Notes: generated by a model not told the origin, from the letters alone. A DNA stretch of 64,000 nt from Peribacillus sp. FSL P2-0133 (GCF_037975445.1 NZ_CP150254.1:2664001-2728000); one strand, 5' to 3'. Counted from the first letter of the stretch, positions 1 to 8,437 are shown. Numbers and translations are program-made.

Positions 1-77
1 CCCTTTTGAGCAAAGGCGAAGAGGCATTTGAGCAGCTGGAAAGTAAAATATCAGATTTAAAAAGGCGGTTGTTTTAA
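1..77 (+). CDS. C-terminal end of a YwqH-like (DUF5082-type) LXG helper, partial
   Basis: An open frame enters from the left edge and ends at TAA 75-77, which overlaps the next ATG (TAATG). The visible 24 residues are charged and amphipathic, with a heptad-like pattern, as expected for the end of a small helical WXG100-like protein. In Bacillus LXG operons a YwqH-type (DUF5082) gene usually precedes the YwqI-type gene. The identity is therefore mostly inferred from position, because too little of the protein is visible for a domain match. Confidence 0.55.
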   Translation, partial: LLSKGEEAFEQLESKISDLKRRLF

Positions 78-367
78 TGACGACAATCAAACTGAATCAT
101 CCTGCCGTAACGAAGCAAGTCGATCAGGTGAAGACGGCACTTGGTACAGTCACGCTTGGAAATTTGCCGGCAGGGGAGCTTGGCAACAATAAATTGGAAT
201 TCACCTCGAAATGGATCGACCGGGAAACGAACCTGGAGAAGGTCTTCGAGCAATATATCAAAATCGTCCAGAAAAATGTGGAAGATACCCGTGCCAACAT
301 TGACTTATTAAAAGAACAGGATGAAGCCATCGCCCATGCGTCTTCACATGGGTATCCTACGCGATGA
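77..367 (+). CDS. YwqI-like (DUF5344) LXG helper protein
   Basis: This 96-aa, all-helical, charged protein has no signal peptide. It matches the pattern of the YwqI/DUF5344 family, small WXG100-like partners that bind the N-terminal LXG domain of a toxin for export by the type VII (Ess/Yuk) system. Its start overlaps the stop of the preceding helper (TAATG), and its stop overlaps the start of the LXG gene by 4 bases, so the three are translationally coupled. It is probably the targeting chaperone of the toxin at 364-2340. The family is recognised from pattern and context, not from a catalytic motif. Confidence 0.8.
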   Translation: MTTIKLNHPAVTKQVDQVKTALGTVTLGNLPAGELGNNKLEFTSKWIDRETNLEKVFEQYIKIVQKNVEDTRANIDLLKEQDEAIAHASSHGYPTR

Positions 368-2340
368 AAATATATGAAGCCAAGACATTGACGGCCGCAA
401 CCAAGTCGCGCGCCAAGCAATATGAAGAACTAAAGAAGGAAGTCACAGCCCTGAAAAAGGAATTTCAGGGCATCGTCGGCCTGGATAACGAGTTTCAAGG
501 GGCCGGTGCCGCCGCCATCAAAAGCTTCTATGAAGCGCAAATCGAGGTGGCCGACGCCTGGATGGAACTTTTCACGACACAGATCAGTTTTTTGGAAGGC
601 ATTCCAGCCAGCCTGGAAGAGGCGGACCTCTCCGGAAATACGGTGGTCGAGGTTCCCTTTTTAGATGGCGAAGTGTCGAACGGCATTAACCAAGCGAAGT
701 CGCTTGTCGATGAACAAGCGAACGATCTCCAAAGGATCCTCGACAGCATTGACGATATCCTGCCTCTTGATAGGTTCGACCAAAAGGACTTTAATGAAAA
801 AATCACGCTAGCCGGACAGAGGCTGGATGACACCGTGACAAAGGTCGAGAATGTCGACCGGCAATTGGTCGAGGAATATGATGTGTCCGTCGGGCAAGAA
901 AACGTGGCCGTTGGCCTCTTCCGCGCCTTACTTGACGCCACCAAACAGGACGGCACCGTTTCTCCGATGACGTTCAACCAATCGGCCTTCAAGAATAGTG
1001 ACGTCTATCAAGTGAAGGATGAAGTCGCCGGTCAGATGAAAAACTATCAAACCTTCAAAAGACAACAAGCCGAAGCCCGGAAAATCGAACAAGAAATGGA
1101 AGAACTCGAAAACCGCCCATGGTACGAAAAAGCCTGGGATACGACAAAAACCTTTACAGGGGAATTCACGGGATATTATGATTCAATCAGGGCCTCAACC
1201 GGAGTCGATCCAGTAACGGGCCGCAAGCTGTCCGAAGCCGAACGAATCGCCGCTGGCGCCATGGCAGCCGCTGGATTCATCCCCGTCGTCGGCTGGGCCG
1301 GCAGGGCCATCAAAGGCGGCAGCGCCATCTACAAAACGGCCAAAGGGCTCAACGCAGCGAACCGCGCCCTCGATGCCTATAAAACGACAAAAGGCTTTAG
1401 CCTCCTCCAGAAAACCGAATACGGAATATATGGCCTCCTCGCAGCCAACGGACTCGGCGAAGCGGTCACCGGCAAAGACATGTTCGGCAACCAGCTAACC
1501 GAGGAACAGCGCCAGAACGGGCTGTTGATGGCACTTGGAATCGGCGGTGTGGCAGGTGCGGCTAAAGTCGCTGATAAAATAGCCAGTGGTACAAAGTTCG
1601 TCCCTTACAGCAAGGAATTTGCGCAAAAGCAGGTTCAGAAAGTTCAAGCCTTCGGCAGAAAAATTGGCAAAGTGGAAGTGCCTCTCCGTATTAGGGTCGA
1701 AGAATTAGCGACGGCTTATGGAAACAACTACAAGCATGTCACGTTTGATAAGACGACGATTCAGGATATTGTACAGAAGTTTGCAGTGAAGAGACTTTCT
1801 TCTGTAAACCAAATGAAGGCCGATGATGCGATGGTTGAAGCAGCAAGAAAACTACCAGCATATGCGAGAAGACCTAACCAACCAAGAAATTATAAATATA
1901 AAGAACGTAATGAAGACGGAACTACACTGTACACTTTTATTTCAACCAAGAACGGCAAAGAATATCAAGTGAATTATGACAAAGGTGGATTCCCGATTTT
2001 TCATTCAAAATATGATATTTTCTTACCAGAAAAATATTATTTAGAAACAGATGCCGTACAATTTGAGTATTTATCTAAAACCTTATATGAAGAAGTAATC
2101 AGGAATCCAGAATTAGCTGAAAAGTTCACTGCAAAAGAATATGAATTATTAAAAGAAGGTAGAGTTCCAAAAACACTTACTTGGCATCATCATCAGGAAT
2201 CAGGTAGAATGCAAATTGTGGATTATTTTGAACACCAAGCAGCCGGACATACTGGTGGAAGAGCTATATGGGGCGGTGGTGAATCGGGAAGAAAGGGTAT
2301 TATAAAAAAAGAGATTCTGGAGATGGTAACATGGGATTGA
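364..2340 (+). CDS. LXG-domain polymorphic toxin with WHH/HNH-type nuclease tip
   Basis: This 658-aa protein is a type VII-secreted antibacterial toxin. Residues 1 to about 210 form the helical LXG targeting domain. Around 280-340 is a PT-TG pretoxin segment (GVDPVTGRKLSEAERIAAGA), followed by a glycine/alanine-rich hydrophobic stretch to about 420. Residues 340-476 (nt 1386-1792) are the block repeated in the downstream cassettes. The tip is AT-richer than the N-terminal part, a sign of domain swapping. It carries WHHH near 607-610 and HTGGRAIWGG near 629, the signature of HNH/Endo VII WHH or colicin-DNase-like nucleases. DNA cleavage is therefore likely but inferred. The stop overlaps the first SUKH immunity gene by 10 bp. 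Bacillus subtilis YobL/YobK is a comparable pair. Confidence 0.9.
   Translation: MKIYEAKTLTAATKSRAKQYEELKKEVTALKKEFQGIVGLDNEFQGAGAAAIKSFYEAQIEVADAWMELFTTQISFLEGIPASLEEADLSGNTVVEVPFLDGEVSNGINQAKSLVDEQANDLQRILDSIDDILPLDRFDQKDFNEKITLAGQRLDDTVTKVENVDRQLVEEYDVSVGQENVAVGLFRALLDATKQDGTVSPMTFNQSAFKNSDVYQVKDEVAGQMKNYQTFKRQQAEARKIEQEMEELENRPWYEKAWDTTKTFTGEFTGYYDSIRASTGVDPVTGRKLSEAERIAAGAMAAAGFIPVVGWAGRAIKGGSAIYKTAKGLNAANRALDAYKTTKGFSLLQKTEYGIYGLLAANGLGEAVTGKDMFGNQLTEEQRQNGLLMALGIGGVAGAAKVADKIASGTKFVPYSKEFAQKQVQKVQAFGRKIGKVEVPLRIRVEELATAYGNNYKHVTFDKTTIQDIVQKFAVKRLSSVNQMKADDAMVEAARKLPAYARRPNQPRNYKYKERNEDGTTLYTFISTKNGKEYQVNYDKGGFPIFHSKYDIFLPEKYYLETDAVQFEYLSKTLYEEVIRNPELAEKFTAKEYELLKEGRVPKTLTWHHHQESGRMQIVDYFEHQAAGHTGGRAIWGGGESGRKGIIKKEILEMVTWD
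1386..1792 (+). repeat. Pretoxin recombination block, copy A (in the complete LXG gene)
   Basis: This coding block begins at the codons for TKGFSLLQKTEYG and ends at FAVK, where the WHH tip begins. The same DNA recurs in whole or part at 3369, 4982, 6093, 7930 and 8602. It is the likely homology arm for exchange of toxin tips. Confidence 0.85.
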
Positions 2341-2768
2341 AAAAGTGGCTATTTGTAGAGGAAGAAAAGCCCGATGAGAGTGTAATAGCTTCGATTGAAA
2401 AAGCGTTTGATATAGAATATCCTGATGATTACAAAATATGTGTTATGAAATATAACGGAGGTTTTCCAGAACCTAATATCTTTAATTTCAGTGAAGGGCA
2501 ACAGGGAGTATTTAATGATTTAATTAGCTTTACTGATAATGATATAAATATAGAAATGTTTTATGAGAGATTTTCTGGTCCAAAGTTAAAAGGAATTGTG
2601 CCTTTTGCTAGAGATCCATTTGGAAACTACTTATGCTTTGATTATCGAAATAATCATTCTTCTCCCAAAATAGTTTTTCTCAATCATGAAGAGGAAACGT
2701 TATTATTAGTGTGTGATACATTTAATGATTTGTTGAAGCAATTGTATTCTTTAGAAGATACAAAGTAG
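2331..2768 (+). CDS. SUKH (SMI1/KNR4) family immunity protein
   Basis: This 145-aa protein has the SUKH signature: an N-terminal helix, IEKAFDIEYPDDYK, then the small YNGGFPEPN loop and a later FARDPFGNYLCFD strand. SUKH proteins neutralise toxins, often nucleases, by direct binding. Its ATG lies 10 bp inside the end of the LXG gene, so it is translationally coupled and is the cognate immunity candidate for the WHH nuclease. YobK of Bacillus subtilis plays this role for an LXG nuclease. Confidence 0.85.
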   Translation: MGLKKWLFVEEEKPDESVIASIEKAFDIEYPDDYKICVMKYNGGFPEPNIFNFSEGQQGVFNDLISFTDNDINIEMFYERFSGPKLKGIVPFARDPFGNYLCFDYRNNHSSPKIVFLNHEEETLLLVCDTFNDLLKQLYSLEDTK

Positions 2769-2788
2769 GAGGGGGAGCAAAAAATAAA

Positions 2789-3247
2789 ATGGAATACAAG
2801 TTTGAATACACTTTTAAAAAAATTTCGGTAAGTGAACTTGAAAATTTTGAGAAAAAATTTAATATAGTACTACCGAAAGATTTTAGTAGGTTTTTATTAT
2901 CTAATAATGGCGGAAAAGCGGTAAATAGAAGATTTCAAACAAAAGATCATACAATCACTTCCTCGATTATACTATTTTTTCCTTTATCAAGTGAAATAGA
3001 TGAAAATCTAGAAAGTAATTTCATTAAGTATAATGAAAGCAAGATAGTACCAAAAGATTTTCTCCCTATAGGATTAGATCCGGCTAATAGTTTAATCTGT
3101 TTATCTTTAGATAGAGAACAAAAAGGTAAAGTATATTTTTGTGACATGGACTATTTTGAAGAAGATAACGAGTTAAGGAAAGAATTTATCAAACCGATAT
3201 CTGGAAATTTTAAAGAGTTCATGGACAATTTACTTGTCGCCAAGTAA
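2789..3247 (+). CDS. Second SUKH-family immunity protein
   Basis: This 152-aa SUKH protein carries FEKKFNIVLPKDFSRFLLSNNGG and a later LPIGLDPANSLICL stretch typical of the fold. It starts 20 bp after the first SUKH gene with a strong AGGAGGGGG ribosome binding site and ends before a clear terminator at 3291. It is clearly diverged from its neighbour, so it is probably an orphan immunity protein retained against another toxin variant. Redundant cover for the WHH toxin is the alternative. Confidence 0.8.
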   Translation: MEYKFEYTFKKISVSELENFEKKFNIVLPKDFSRFLLSNNGGKAVNRRFQTKDHTITSSIILFFPLSSEIDENLESNFIKYNESKIVPKDFLPIGLDPANSLICLSLDREQKGKVYFCDMDYFEEDNELRKEFIKPISGNFKEFMDNLLVAK

Positions 3248-3290
3248 AAACAAATACTTAATTTTGGGAAAAAATAAATAATATGTAAAT

Positions 3291-3335
3291 AAACCAAATC
3301 TTAACTGATTTAAGTTAAAATTTGGTTTATTTTGT
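3291..3335 (+). terminator. Intrinsic terminator of the LXG operon
   Basis: A 16-bp stem with one mismatch (3291-3306 against 3313-3328) has a 6-base loop and is followed by a T-rich tail. It separates the expressed operon from the orphan cassettes. Confidence 0.8.
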
Positions 3336-3367
3336 ATTTAAGGTCAAAAGGATTATAACCATGGCTG

Positions 3368-4321
3368 GTGACAAAAGGCTTTAGCCTCCTCCAGAAAACC
3401 GAATACGGGATATATGGACTCCTCGCAGCCAACGGCCTCGGTGAAGCAGTCACCGGCAAAGACATGTTCGGCAACCAGCTAACCGAGGAACAGCGCCAGA
3501 ACGGACTGTTGATGGCACTCGGAATCAACGGTGTGGCAGGTGCGGCGAAGGTCGCTGATAAAGTAGCGAGTGGTACAAAGTTCATTCCTTACAGCAAGGA
3601 ATTTGCGCAAAAGCAGGTTCAGAAAGTTCAAGCCTTCGGCAGAAAAATTGGCAAAGTGGAAGTGCCTCTCCGTATTAGGGTCGAAGAATTAGCGACGGCT
3701 TATGGAAACAACTACAAGCATGTCACGTTTGATAAGACGACGATTCAGGATATTGTACAGAAGTTTGCGGTGAAGAGTGATGGTGGTAAGGGTACAGACA
3801 AAGTAGTTCTAGCAAAAGGATCCAATGAAATTACAAAAGTGGAGTATGGAAAGCACTATACAAGAGAGCGAATGAAGAAAGTATTAAAACCGAATATTGA
3901 ATATTCATCCCCTGGAGGTCATGTATATAAAACGGATGAAAAAGGTCGGATAACAAGTGTAGAAGGTTCTCTCGACTTAGGCAGTGGCAAACGTAACAAC
4001 TATGCACAACGAATTGCTGGAAGAGAAGATCGCTTGCCAGATGATCAAGGAGGTCACTTAATTGCCAGTATATTTAAAGGATCTGGTCATCTAGACAACC
4101 TTGTTCCTATGAATGCAAATCTGAATATGGGGGAATGGAAAAAACTCGAAATATCTTGGGCAAAAGCTCTAGACAGTAATCCTCCTAAAACAGTTGAAGT
4201 GAAAATTACTCCAGTTTATAAAGGAGACTCGAAGCGGCCCGCTAGTTTTAGAATAAATTATAAGATTGATAATAGTCGTTGGGAGAGAAGGATTTTTGAA
4301 AATAGATCAGGAGGTAGGTAA
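3368..4321 (+). CDS. Orphan cassette 1: pretoxin block plus DNA/RNA non-specific endonuclease tip
   Basis: The frame opens at a GTG inside the repeated pretoxin block; no convincing ribosome binding site was seen and the LXG domain is absent. It is therefore probably a silent donor rather than an expressed secreted toxin. Residues 1-136 match the complete LXG toxin. The tip has DDQGGHLIAS near residue 224, NLVPMNANLN, and a later ITPVYKGDSKRP-FRINYKID pattern. This is the Endonuclea_NS_2 signature found in YeeF-type toxins, which degrade nucleic acids. The cognate YezG-like immunity gene starts 2 bp downstream. Confidence 0.75.
   Translation: MTKGFSLLQKTEYGIYGLLAANGLGEAVTGKDMFGNQLTEEQRQNGLLMALGINGVAGAAKVADKVASGTKFIPYSKEFAQKQVQKVQAFGRKIGKVEVPLRIRVEELATAYGNNYKHVTFDKTTIQDIVQKFAVKSDGGKGTDKVVLAKGSNEITKVEYGKHYTRERMKKVLKPNIEYSSPGGHVYKTDEKGRITSVEGSLDLGSGKRNNYAQRIAGREDRLPDDQGGHLIASIFKGSGHLDNLVPMNANLNMGEWKKLEISWAKALDSNPPKTVEVKITPVYKGDSKRPASFRINYKIDNSRWERRIFENRSGGR
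3369..3776 (+). repeat. Pretoxin recombination block, copy B
   Basis: This is a near-identical duplicate of 1386-1792, with scattered third-position changes. It starts abruptly after the terminator and ends at FAVK, where the new tip begins. Confidence 0.85.
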
Positions 4322-4323
4322 GT

Positions 4324-4791
4324 ATGAATGAAATTAAACTTAATAGTATTTATCAACAAATTGCTCAAACTATTAATGAAACTATACCAGAGGAATGGTC
4401 AAAGGTATTAATGTACGGTGAAATTGCTGACGGTACCGGTACTGCTTTCTTTTTTTATTATACTCCTAATAGTGAAGTTCCTATTTATAGTCATGATATA
4501 CCTGAAATATATAGTTTAATTGAAGAAGAATATGATAAATTATGGTATCAATTATTAGATGAATTGAAAATATTGTCAGATGAATTTAAAAATAATATTC
4601 AAGAACAATGGACCAATTTAACTTTTACTTTAGAAAGTACAGGAAAATTTAAAGTTGACTATGATTATGAAGATCTATCAGATGCAGATGATCACGAAAG
4701 AAGGGTTATTTGGGAATATACTCGTTTGGGTCTTTTACCTGAATCTGAATATGATAAGAGTATTTTAGAAGAATACCTTAAGAAAGAATGA
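4324..4791 (+). CDS. YezG-family (DUF600) immunity protein
   Basis: This 155-aa acidic protein has the YezG pattern: SIYQQIAQTINETIPEEWSKV near the N-terminus, a FFFYYTPNSEVPIYSHDI strand region, then EQWTNLTFTLESTGKF and VDYDYEDL with an IWEY motif. YezG neutralises the endonuclease tip of YeeF in Bacillus subtilis. It follows the matching endonuclease with 2 bp between them and a GGAGG site. It looks intact and could be expressed even if the toxin is not. Confidence 0.85.
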   Translation: MNEIKLNSIYQQIAQTINETIPEEWSKVLMYGEIADGTGTAFFFYYTPNSEVPIYSHDIPEIYSLIEEEYDKLWYQLLDELKILSDEFKNNIQEQWTNLTFTLESTGKFKVDYDYEDLSDADDHERRVIWEYTRLGLLPESEYDKSILEEYLKKE

Positions 4792-4818
4792 TGTAGGGCA
4801 AGAAAAGCTTGTTCGTAT

Positions 4819-4846
4819 GACCTTAACGCAAAAGTTAAGGTCTTTT
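4819..4846 (+). terminator. Intrinsic terminator after cassette 1
   Basis: GACCTTAAC pairs with GTTAAGGTC around a 6-base loop, followed by TTTT. The same terminator recurs at 7779 and 8469 and in variant form at 6040, so it travels with the cassettes. Confidence 0.8.
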
Positions 4847-5019
4847 CATTGTTGAAATAGAATATGTATCATCTCAAGTTATATCGGTTACCTCAGAAAA
4901 AAGGCAGTCAGGTCAAAAAAAACTTTCTTTAGAAAATATATTGATTTACTTACCTCAGGTAAGGTGACTTAGAAAAAGTAACAAGTGATACAAAGTCCGT
5001 CCCTTACAGTAAGGAATTT
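4847..5019 (+). repeat. Inter-cassette spacer repeat, copy 1
   Basis: This non-coding spacer begins near ATGTATCATCT and ends in the codons for SGTKFVPYSKEF. It is repeated at about 7823-7985 and 8507-8650, with internal divergence. It marks the left boundary of three cassettes that carry only the short form of the pretoxin block. Confidence 0.7.
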
Positions 5020-5690
5020 GTGCAAAAGCAGGTTCAGTATGCAAAAGCTACAATAACAGACATAGCGAGATCAGGAAAAACCACGTTAGAAAATATAGGT
5101 GAAGAAATAGGTAAAAAAGAAATCCCTAAACGGATAAGTGTGGAACAAGTTTCCCTCGCAGGAGGACCAAGCCTTCGCCAAGTTGTGATGGAAAAGCAGA
5201 CAATTAAGGAAGCCTATCAGAAGGATAGCAAAGTAGAGGGTGTTTCAGGGGAGAGTATTTCTAAGGGCATAGATCATGTTAAACCAGGAGATAAGAGTTC
5301 TCTTGCACCTGGTGGCGGACTGGCTGTACATGAGTCAAGAGGTGGGCATTTGATTGAAGGACATGTTGGGAAAACAGATGAAGAATTATTAGAAAGAATA
5401 AGAAGTAATCCAAGAATTACTGGTTTTTCTACTTTTATAGTAGGGCAACAGCTGAGAAAGTTGCTTATACTGTCTTAAACAACCCCAAAAATATTGAGAA
5501 AATACAAAAATGGCTTTCTGACCCTAATAGTAGACCTACATTACCATTTAGATACAAGGGTGATGGAGAGGTAATTGGTAGAAGTGTATCAAGAAACTCC
5601 GAAGTTGTAGAGAATGTTACAAACGCAAAAATTGTACTTAAAAAGGATTTAAATGGTAATTTTATACTAACAGGATATCCAGGAAAATAA
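4982..5690 (+). pseudogene. Orphan cassette 2: CdiA-type RNase A-like toxin tip, frameshifted
   Basis: The cassette begins in the repeated block (VPYSKEFVQKQVQ), continues with the second linker type (TITDIARSGKTTLENIGEE), then the toxin. The tip reads GGGLAVHESRGGHLIEGHVG, then KTDEELLERIRSN, and later RATAEKVAYTVLN, a WLSD segment, IGRSVSRN and LTGYPGK. This matches the bacterial CdiA C-terminal RNase A-like fold, with a conserved HE-GGH core. The frame shifts near 5440: the first frame stops at 5478 and the rest continues to TAA 5690. One missing T in a TTTT run would restore it. It is unusual to find this tip beside an LXG locus. Sequencing error is the main alternative for the frameshift. 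Confidence 0.7.
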
Positions 5691-5707
5691 AGAAGCGAGG
5701 AATTTAA

Positions 5708-6006
5708 ATGGACGTAAGTTATGATTACTTAGAAGAGTTAGAAGATTTTTTAGGTGGAACATTCCACCAGGATATTAGTTCGCCTGAACAAGCATTAGAT
5801 GAGTTTATAAACGAAGCTAATAAAGAATGTTTGCTTTTTACAGTAAAGTATTGTGACAAATTTTAACAAGTAATAGAACAAAACAAGAAAAGGAAAACTA
5901 TATTCAAACTAATGCTGAATTTTATTTTCCCGCAATTGGATTAACTCCTATAGAGTGGCTTAATAATGTCGCAGAACAAATAAAAGAAGCTGTGAACTCA
6001 AAATAG
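5708..6006 (+). pseudogene. CdiI-like immunity gene for cassette 2, frameshifted
   Basis: ATG 5708 opens a frame reading YLEELEDFLGGTFHQDI, then SPEQALDEFINEA. This resembles the CdiI_2 immunity family, in which a GTFHQD motif near the N-terminus is typical. The frame stops at 5866. The expected remainder (NRTKQEKENYIQ, then FPAIGLTPIEWLNNVAEQI) continues in another frame to TAG 6006. A single-base loss in the AAATTTT run near 5858-5864 explains the break. Toxin and immunity thus carry independent frameshifts, consistent with joint decay. Confidence 0.65.
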
Positions 6007-6039
6007 AATTTTTTTCGTAGAAAACCTTGGGTGGAAAAT

Positions 6040-6075
6040 AAAAGGACCTTAACATAAGTTGTTAAAGTCCTTTTA
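6040..6075 (+). terminator. Intrinsic terminator after cassette 2
   Basis: AAAGGACCTTAAC pairs with GTTAAAGTCCTTT around a 7-base loop, with T residues following. It is a variant of the terminator shared by the other cassettes. Confidence 0.75.
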
Positions 6076-6092
6076 TTATAAATAACTGAAGG

Positions 6093-7093
6093 ACTTTAGC
6101 CTCCTCCAGAAAACTGAATACGGAATATACGGACTCCTCGCAGCCAACGGCCTCGGCGAAGCGGCCACCGGCAAAGACATGTTCGGCAACCAGCTAACCG
6201 AGGAACAGCGCCAGAACGGGCTGTTGATGGCACTCGGAATCGGCGGTGTGGCAGGTGCTGCCAAGGTCGCAGATAAAGTAGCGAGTGGTACAAAGTTCGT
6301 CCCTTACAGCAAGGAATTTGCGCAAAAGCAGGTTCAGAAGGTTCAAGCTACAATAACAGACATAGTTAGATCAGGAAAAACCACGTTAAAAAATATAGTT
6401 AATGAAATAGGTAAGAAAGAAATCCCTAAACGGATAAGTATGGAACAAGTATCCCTCGCAGGAGGACCAACCCTTCGCCAAGTAATGATGGAAAAGTAGA
6501 CAATTAAGGAAGCCTATCAGAAATTTACGGTGAAGGATAGCAAAGTAGAGGGTGTTTCAGGGGAGAATATTCCTAAGGGTACGAGTAATAAAACCAGTCA
6601 GATTCCAGATGGTATCATTAGGGACGGAAGTCATTTTTCAGATGAGTTTAAATTAAAGCCAAATGTTAAATATGAAACAAATGGATATAGATATCAAACA
6701 GACGATTTAGGAAGAATTGAGAAGGCTTCAGGAGAGTTAACGTTGGAAATGGGTGTTCGTGATACCAAACATCAGTTAGCTGCTGGAGGGGATGAGAGAA
6801 TAATAGCTCCTAGTACTAAAGGGGATCATGGAGGACATTTAATCGGTACTCAATTTAATGGTTCTCCTCTTATCGATAATATAGTTGCAATGAATGGTAA
6901 TGTTAATGTAAGTGCTTATAAAAAACTTGAATATTCTTGGGCAAAAGCTTTAAGAGAAGGTCAACATGTTTCGGTAGATATAAAACCAATATATGAAGGG
7001 CAGTCTTTACGACCAAGTAGATTTGAAATAAAGTATAAAATTGATGGTAAAAAATCTGTGGAAGTCTTGGAAAACATATATGGAGGTAAATAA
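6093..7093 (+). pseudogene. Orphan cassette 3: non-specific endonuclease tip interrupted by a nonsense codon
   Basis: The cassette carries the long pretoxin block (DFSLLQKTEYG to KVADKVASGTKF) and the second linker type. An in-frame TAG at 6497-6499 stands where the other copies have CAG (Gln in EKQTIKEAYQ), so one C-to-T change splits an otherwise continuous frame (6179-6499 and 6500-7093). The tip has HGGHLIGTQFNGSPLIDNIV, AMNGNVNVSAYKKLE and IKPIYEGQSLRPSRFEIKYK. It is therefore a second Endonuclea_NS_2 toxin, clearly diverged from cassette 1. A protein restarting at ATG 6530 would have only the toxin domain. Confidence 0.75.
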
Positions 7094-7579
7094 ATGAATA
7101 AAGAAAAAATGGAGCAACTATATCAAAATATAGGACGACAATTAAATTTTATTATTCCTGAATCTTGGGACAAAGTATTATTATATTCTGAAGTAACAGA
7201 GTGGAGTAATCGAACCTATTTCTACTATTATCCTCATAATAAAGAAACACCTTTTTATAGTTTAGATATTGAAGATATGGATAATGTTAATGAGGATGAA
7301 GTTAATAGACAATTACACCAATTATATGAATCTCTAAGAGAATTATGGGATGAATTTAAAAATCAAAAACAAGAGCAGTGGACTAATTTAACATTAGAAT
7401 TGACATCAAATGGAAAATTTAATATTGATTATAATTATAGAAATTTAGAAAATGATGATAGCTATGAGCAACAAGTAATTTGGGAATATGAAAAATTAGG
7501 CATAATGCCAAAAGCGAATAGAAAACGGGATTTCAAGATAATTGAAGAATATAAAAAAATTAAGAATACTACTAAATAA
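7094..7579 (+). CDS. YezG-family (DUF600) immunity protein for cassette 3
   Basis: This 161-aa protein is homologous to the immunity protein at 4324: MEQLYQNIGRQLNFIIPESW, then FYYYPHNKETPFYSLDIED, EQWTNLTLELTSNGKF and a VIWEYEKLG segment. ATG directly follows the toxin stop (TAAATG) with a GGAGG site, so the pair is tightly coupled. The gene is intact although its toxin is interrupted, as expected if immunity is under stronger selection than the silent toxin. Confidence 0.85.
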   Translation: MNKEKMEQLYQNIGRQLNFIIPESWDKVLLYSEVTEWSNRTYFYYYPHNKETPFYSLDIEDMDNVNEDEVNRQLHQLYESLRELWDEFKNQKQEQWTNLTLELTSNGKFNIDYNYRNLENDDSYEQQVIWEYEKLGIMPKANRKRDFKIIEEYKKIKNTTK

Positions 7580-7604
7580 ACATACCTGTTAATAAAATTT
7601 TAAT

Positions 7605-7745
7605 TTATGGTTGACTATGGTTAAGATAATCTTTCAGATGCAGATAATCACGAAAGAAGGGGTATTTGGGAATACACTTGCTTGGGTCTTTTACCTGAAT
7701 CTGAATATGATAAGAGTATTTTAGAAGAAAACCTTAAGAATGAAT
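7605..7745 (+). pseudogene. Remnant of the 3' end of a YezG-type immunity gene
   Basis: This stretch matches the last 45 or so codons of the immunity gene at 4324-4791 (the DADDHERR, IWEYT and LGLLPESEYDKSILEE region), with substitutions and a broken frame. It follows the intact YezG of cassette 3 and precedes the shared spacer. It is a scar left where a cassette was inserted or exchanged upstream of an older YezG tail. Confidence 0.7.
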
Positions 7746-7778
7746 ATTGGAGGACAAGAAGAGCTTGTTCTTTTGTAT

Positions 7779-7806
7779 GACCTTAACGCAAAAGTTAAGG
7801 TCTTTT
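7779..7806 (+). terminator. Intrinsic terminator before cassette 4
   Basis: The same GACCTTAAC/GTTAAGGTC hairpin with TTTT as at 4819. Confidence 0.8.
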
Positions 7807-7929
7807 GTCTTTTCATTGTTGAAATATGAAAATGTATCATCTTACTCCATATCAGGCTCCTCAGAAAATAGGCCGTGAGGACTTAAAATCATATAGATTT
7901 ACTTCAAGGCAAGGCGGCTTAGAAAAAAG

Positions 7930-8403
7930 GTAGCAAGTGGTACAAAGTTCATTCCTCACAGCAAGGAATTTACGCAAAAGCAGGTTCAGAAGGCAAAAGC
8001 ATTCGGTCGGCAAATTGGCAATGTGGAAGTACCTCTTCGTATCAGGGTCGAAGAATTAGCGACAGCGTATGGAAACAACTACAAGCATGTCACTTTTGAT
8101 AAAACGACTATTAGGGATATAGTACAGAAGTTTGCAGTGAAGAGTGATGGTGGTAAGGGTTTAAATGGAACTGGAAGTAAATCGGGTATTAACATTGGAA
8201 AAGAGGATTTGGAAACTCTTAGAAAAAAACTAGGTGTTCCTAAAACTCAAACAATTGCTATTGGAAAAACAGATGTAAAAGGTTTAGAAGGTAAAATATT
8301 TGAGGGTGGCTCACCTAAAGTTAGAAAAGAAGCAGGTTTACCAAGTTTGGATGAACTTTATCCTGGTCGTGAAATTAAAGCTCCTTATAATAGAGCAATA
8401 TGA
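7930..8403 (+). pseudogene. Orphan cassette 4: truncated deaminase-like toxin tip
   Basis: The short pretoxin block (GTKFIPHSKEFTQKQVQK) and the first linker type (VEVPLRIRVEELATAYGNN to FAVK) precede a tip reading VPKTQTIAIGKTDVKGLEGK, then FEGGSPKVRKEAGLPSLDEL. I associate this opening with nucleic-acid deaminase-fold toxins, in which a HAE motif and a CxxC follow. Here the frame ends at TGA 8401-8403, before any such motif, so catalytic residues are missing. The DNA then runs directly into a YezG tail, so a deletion removed the rest of the toxin and its own immunity gene. The deaminase assignment is tentative. Confidence 0.5.
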
Positions 8404-8437
8404 TATGAGTATTTTAGAATACCTTAAGAAAGAATGA
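8395..8437 (+). pseudogene. Short YezG tail scar fused to cassette 4
   Basis: The bases after AATATGAT match the last 12 codons of the 4324 immunity gene (GAGTATTTTAGAA, then ACCTTAAGAAAGAATGA) and the following GATGTAGGGCAAG. The join at about 8398-8405 shares a short ATATGAT microhomology with the original gene. Confidence 0.65.

Noticed and set aside
528-992. Long antisense frame inside the LXG gene
   Set aside because: It mirrors codon bias of the GC-richer LXG coding region; Ser/Cys-rich product with no start signal.
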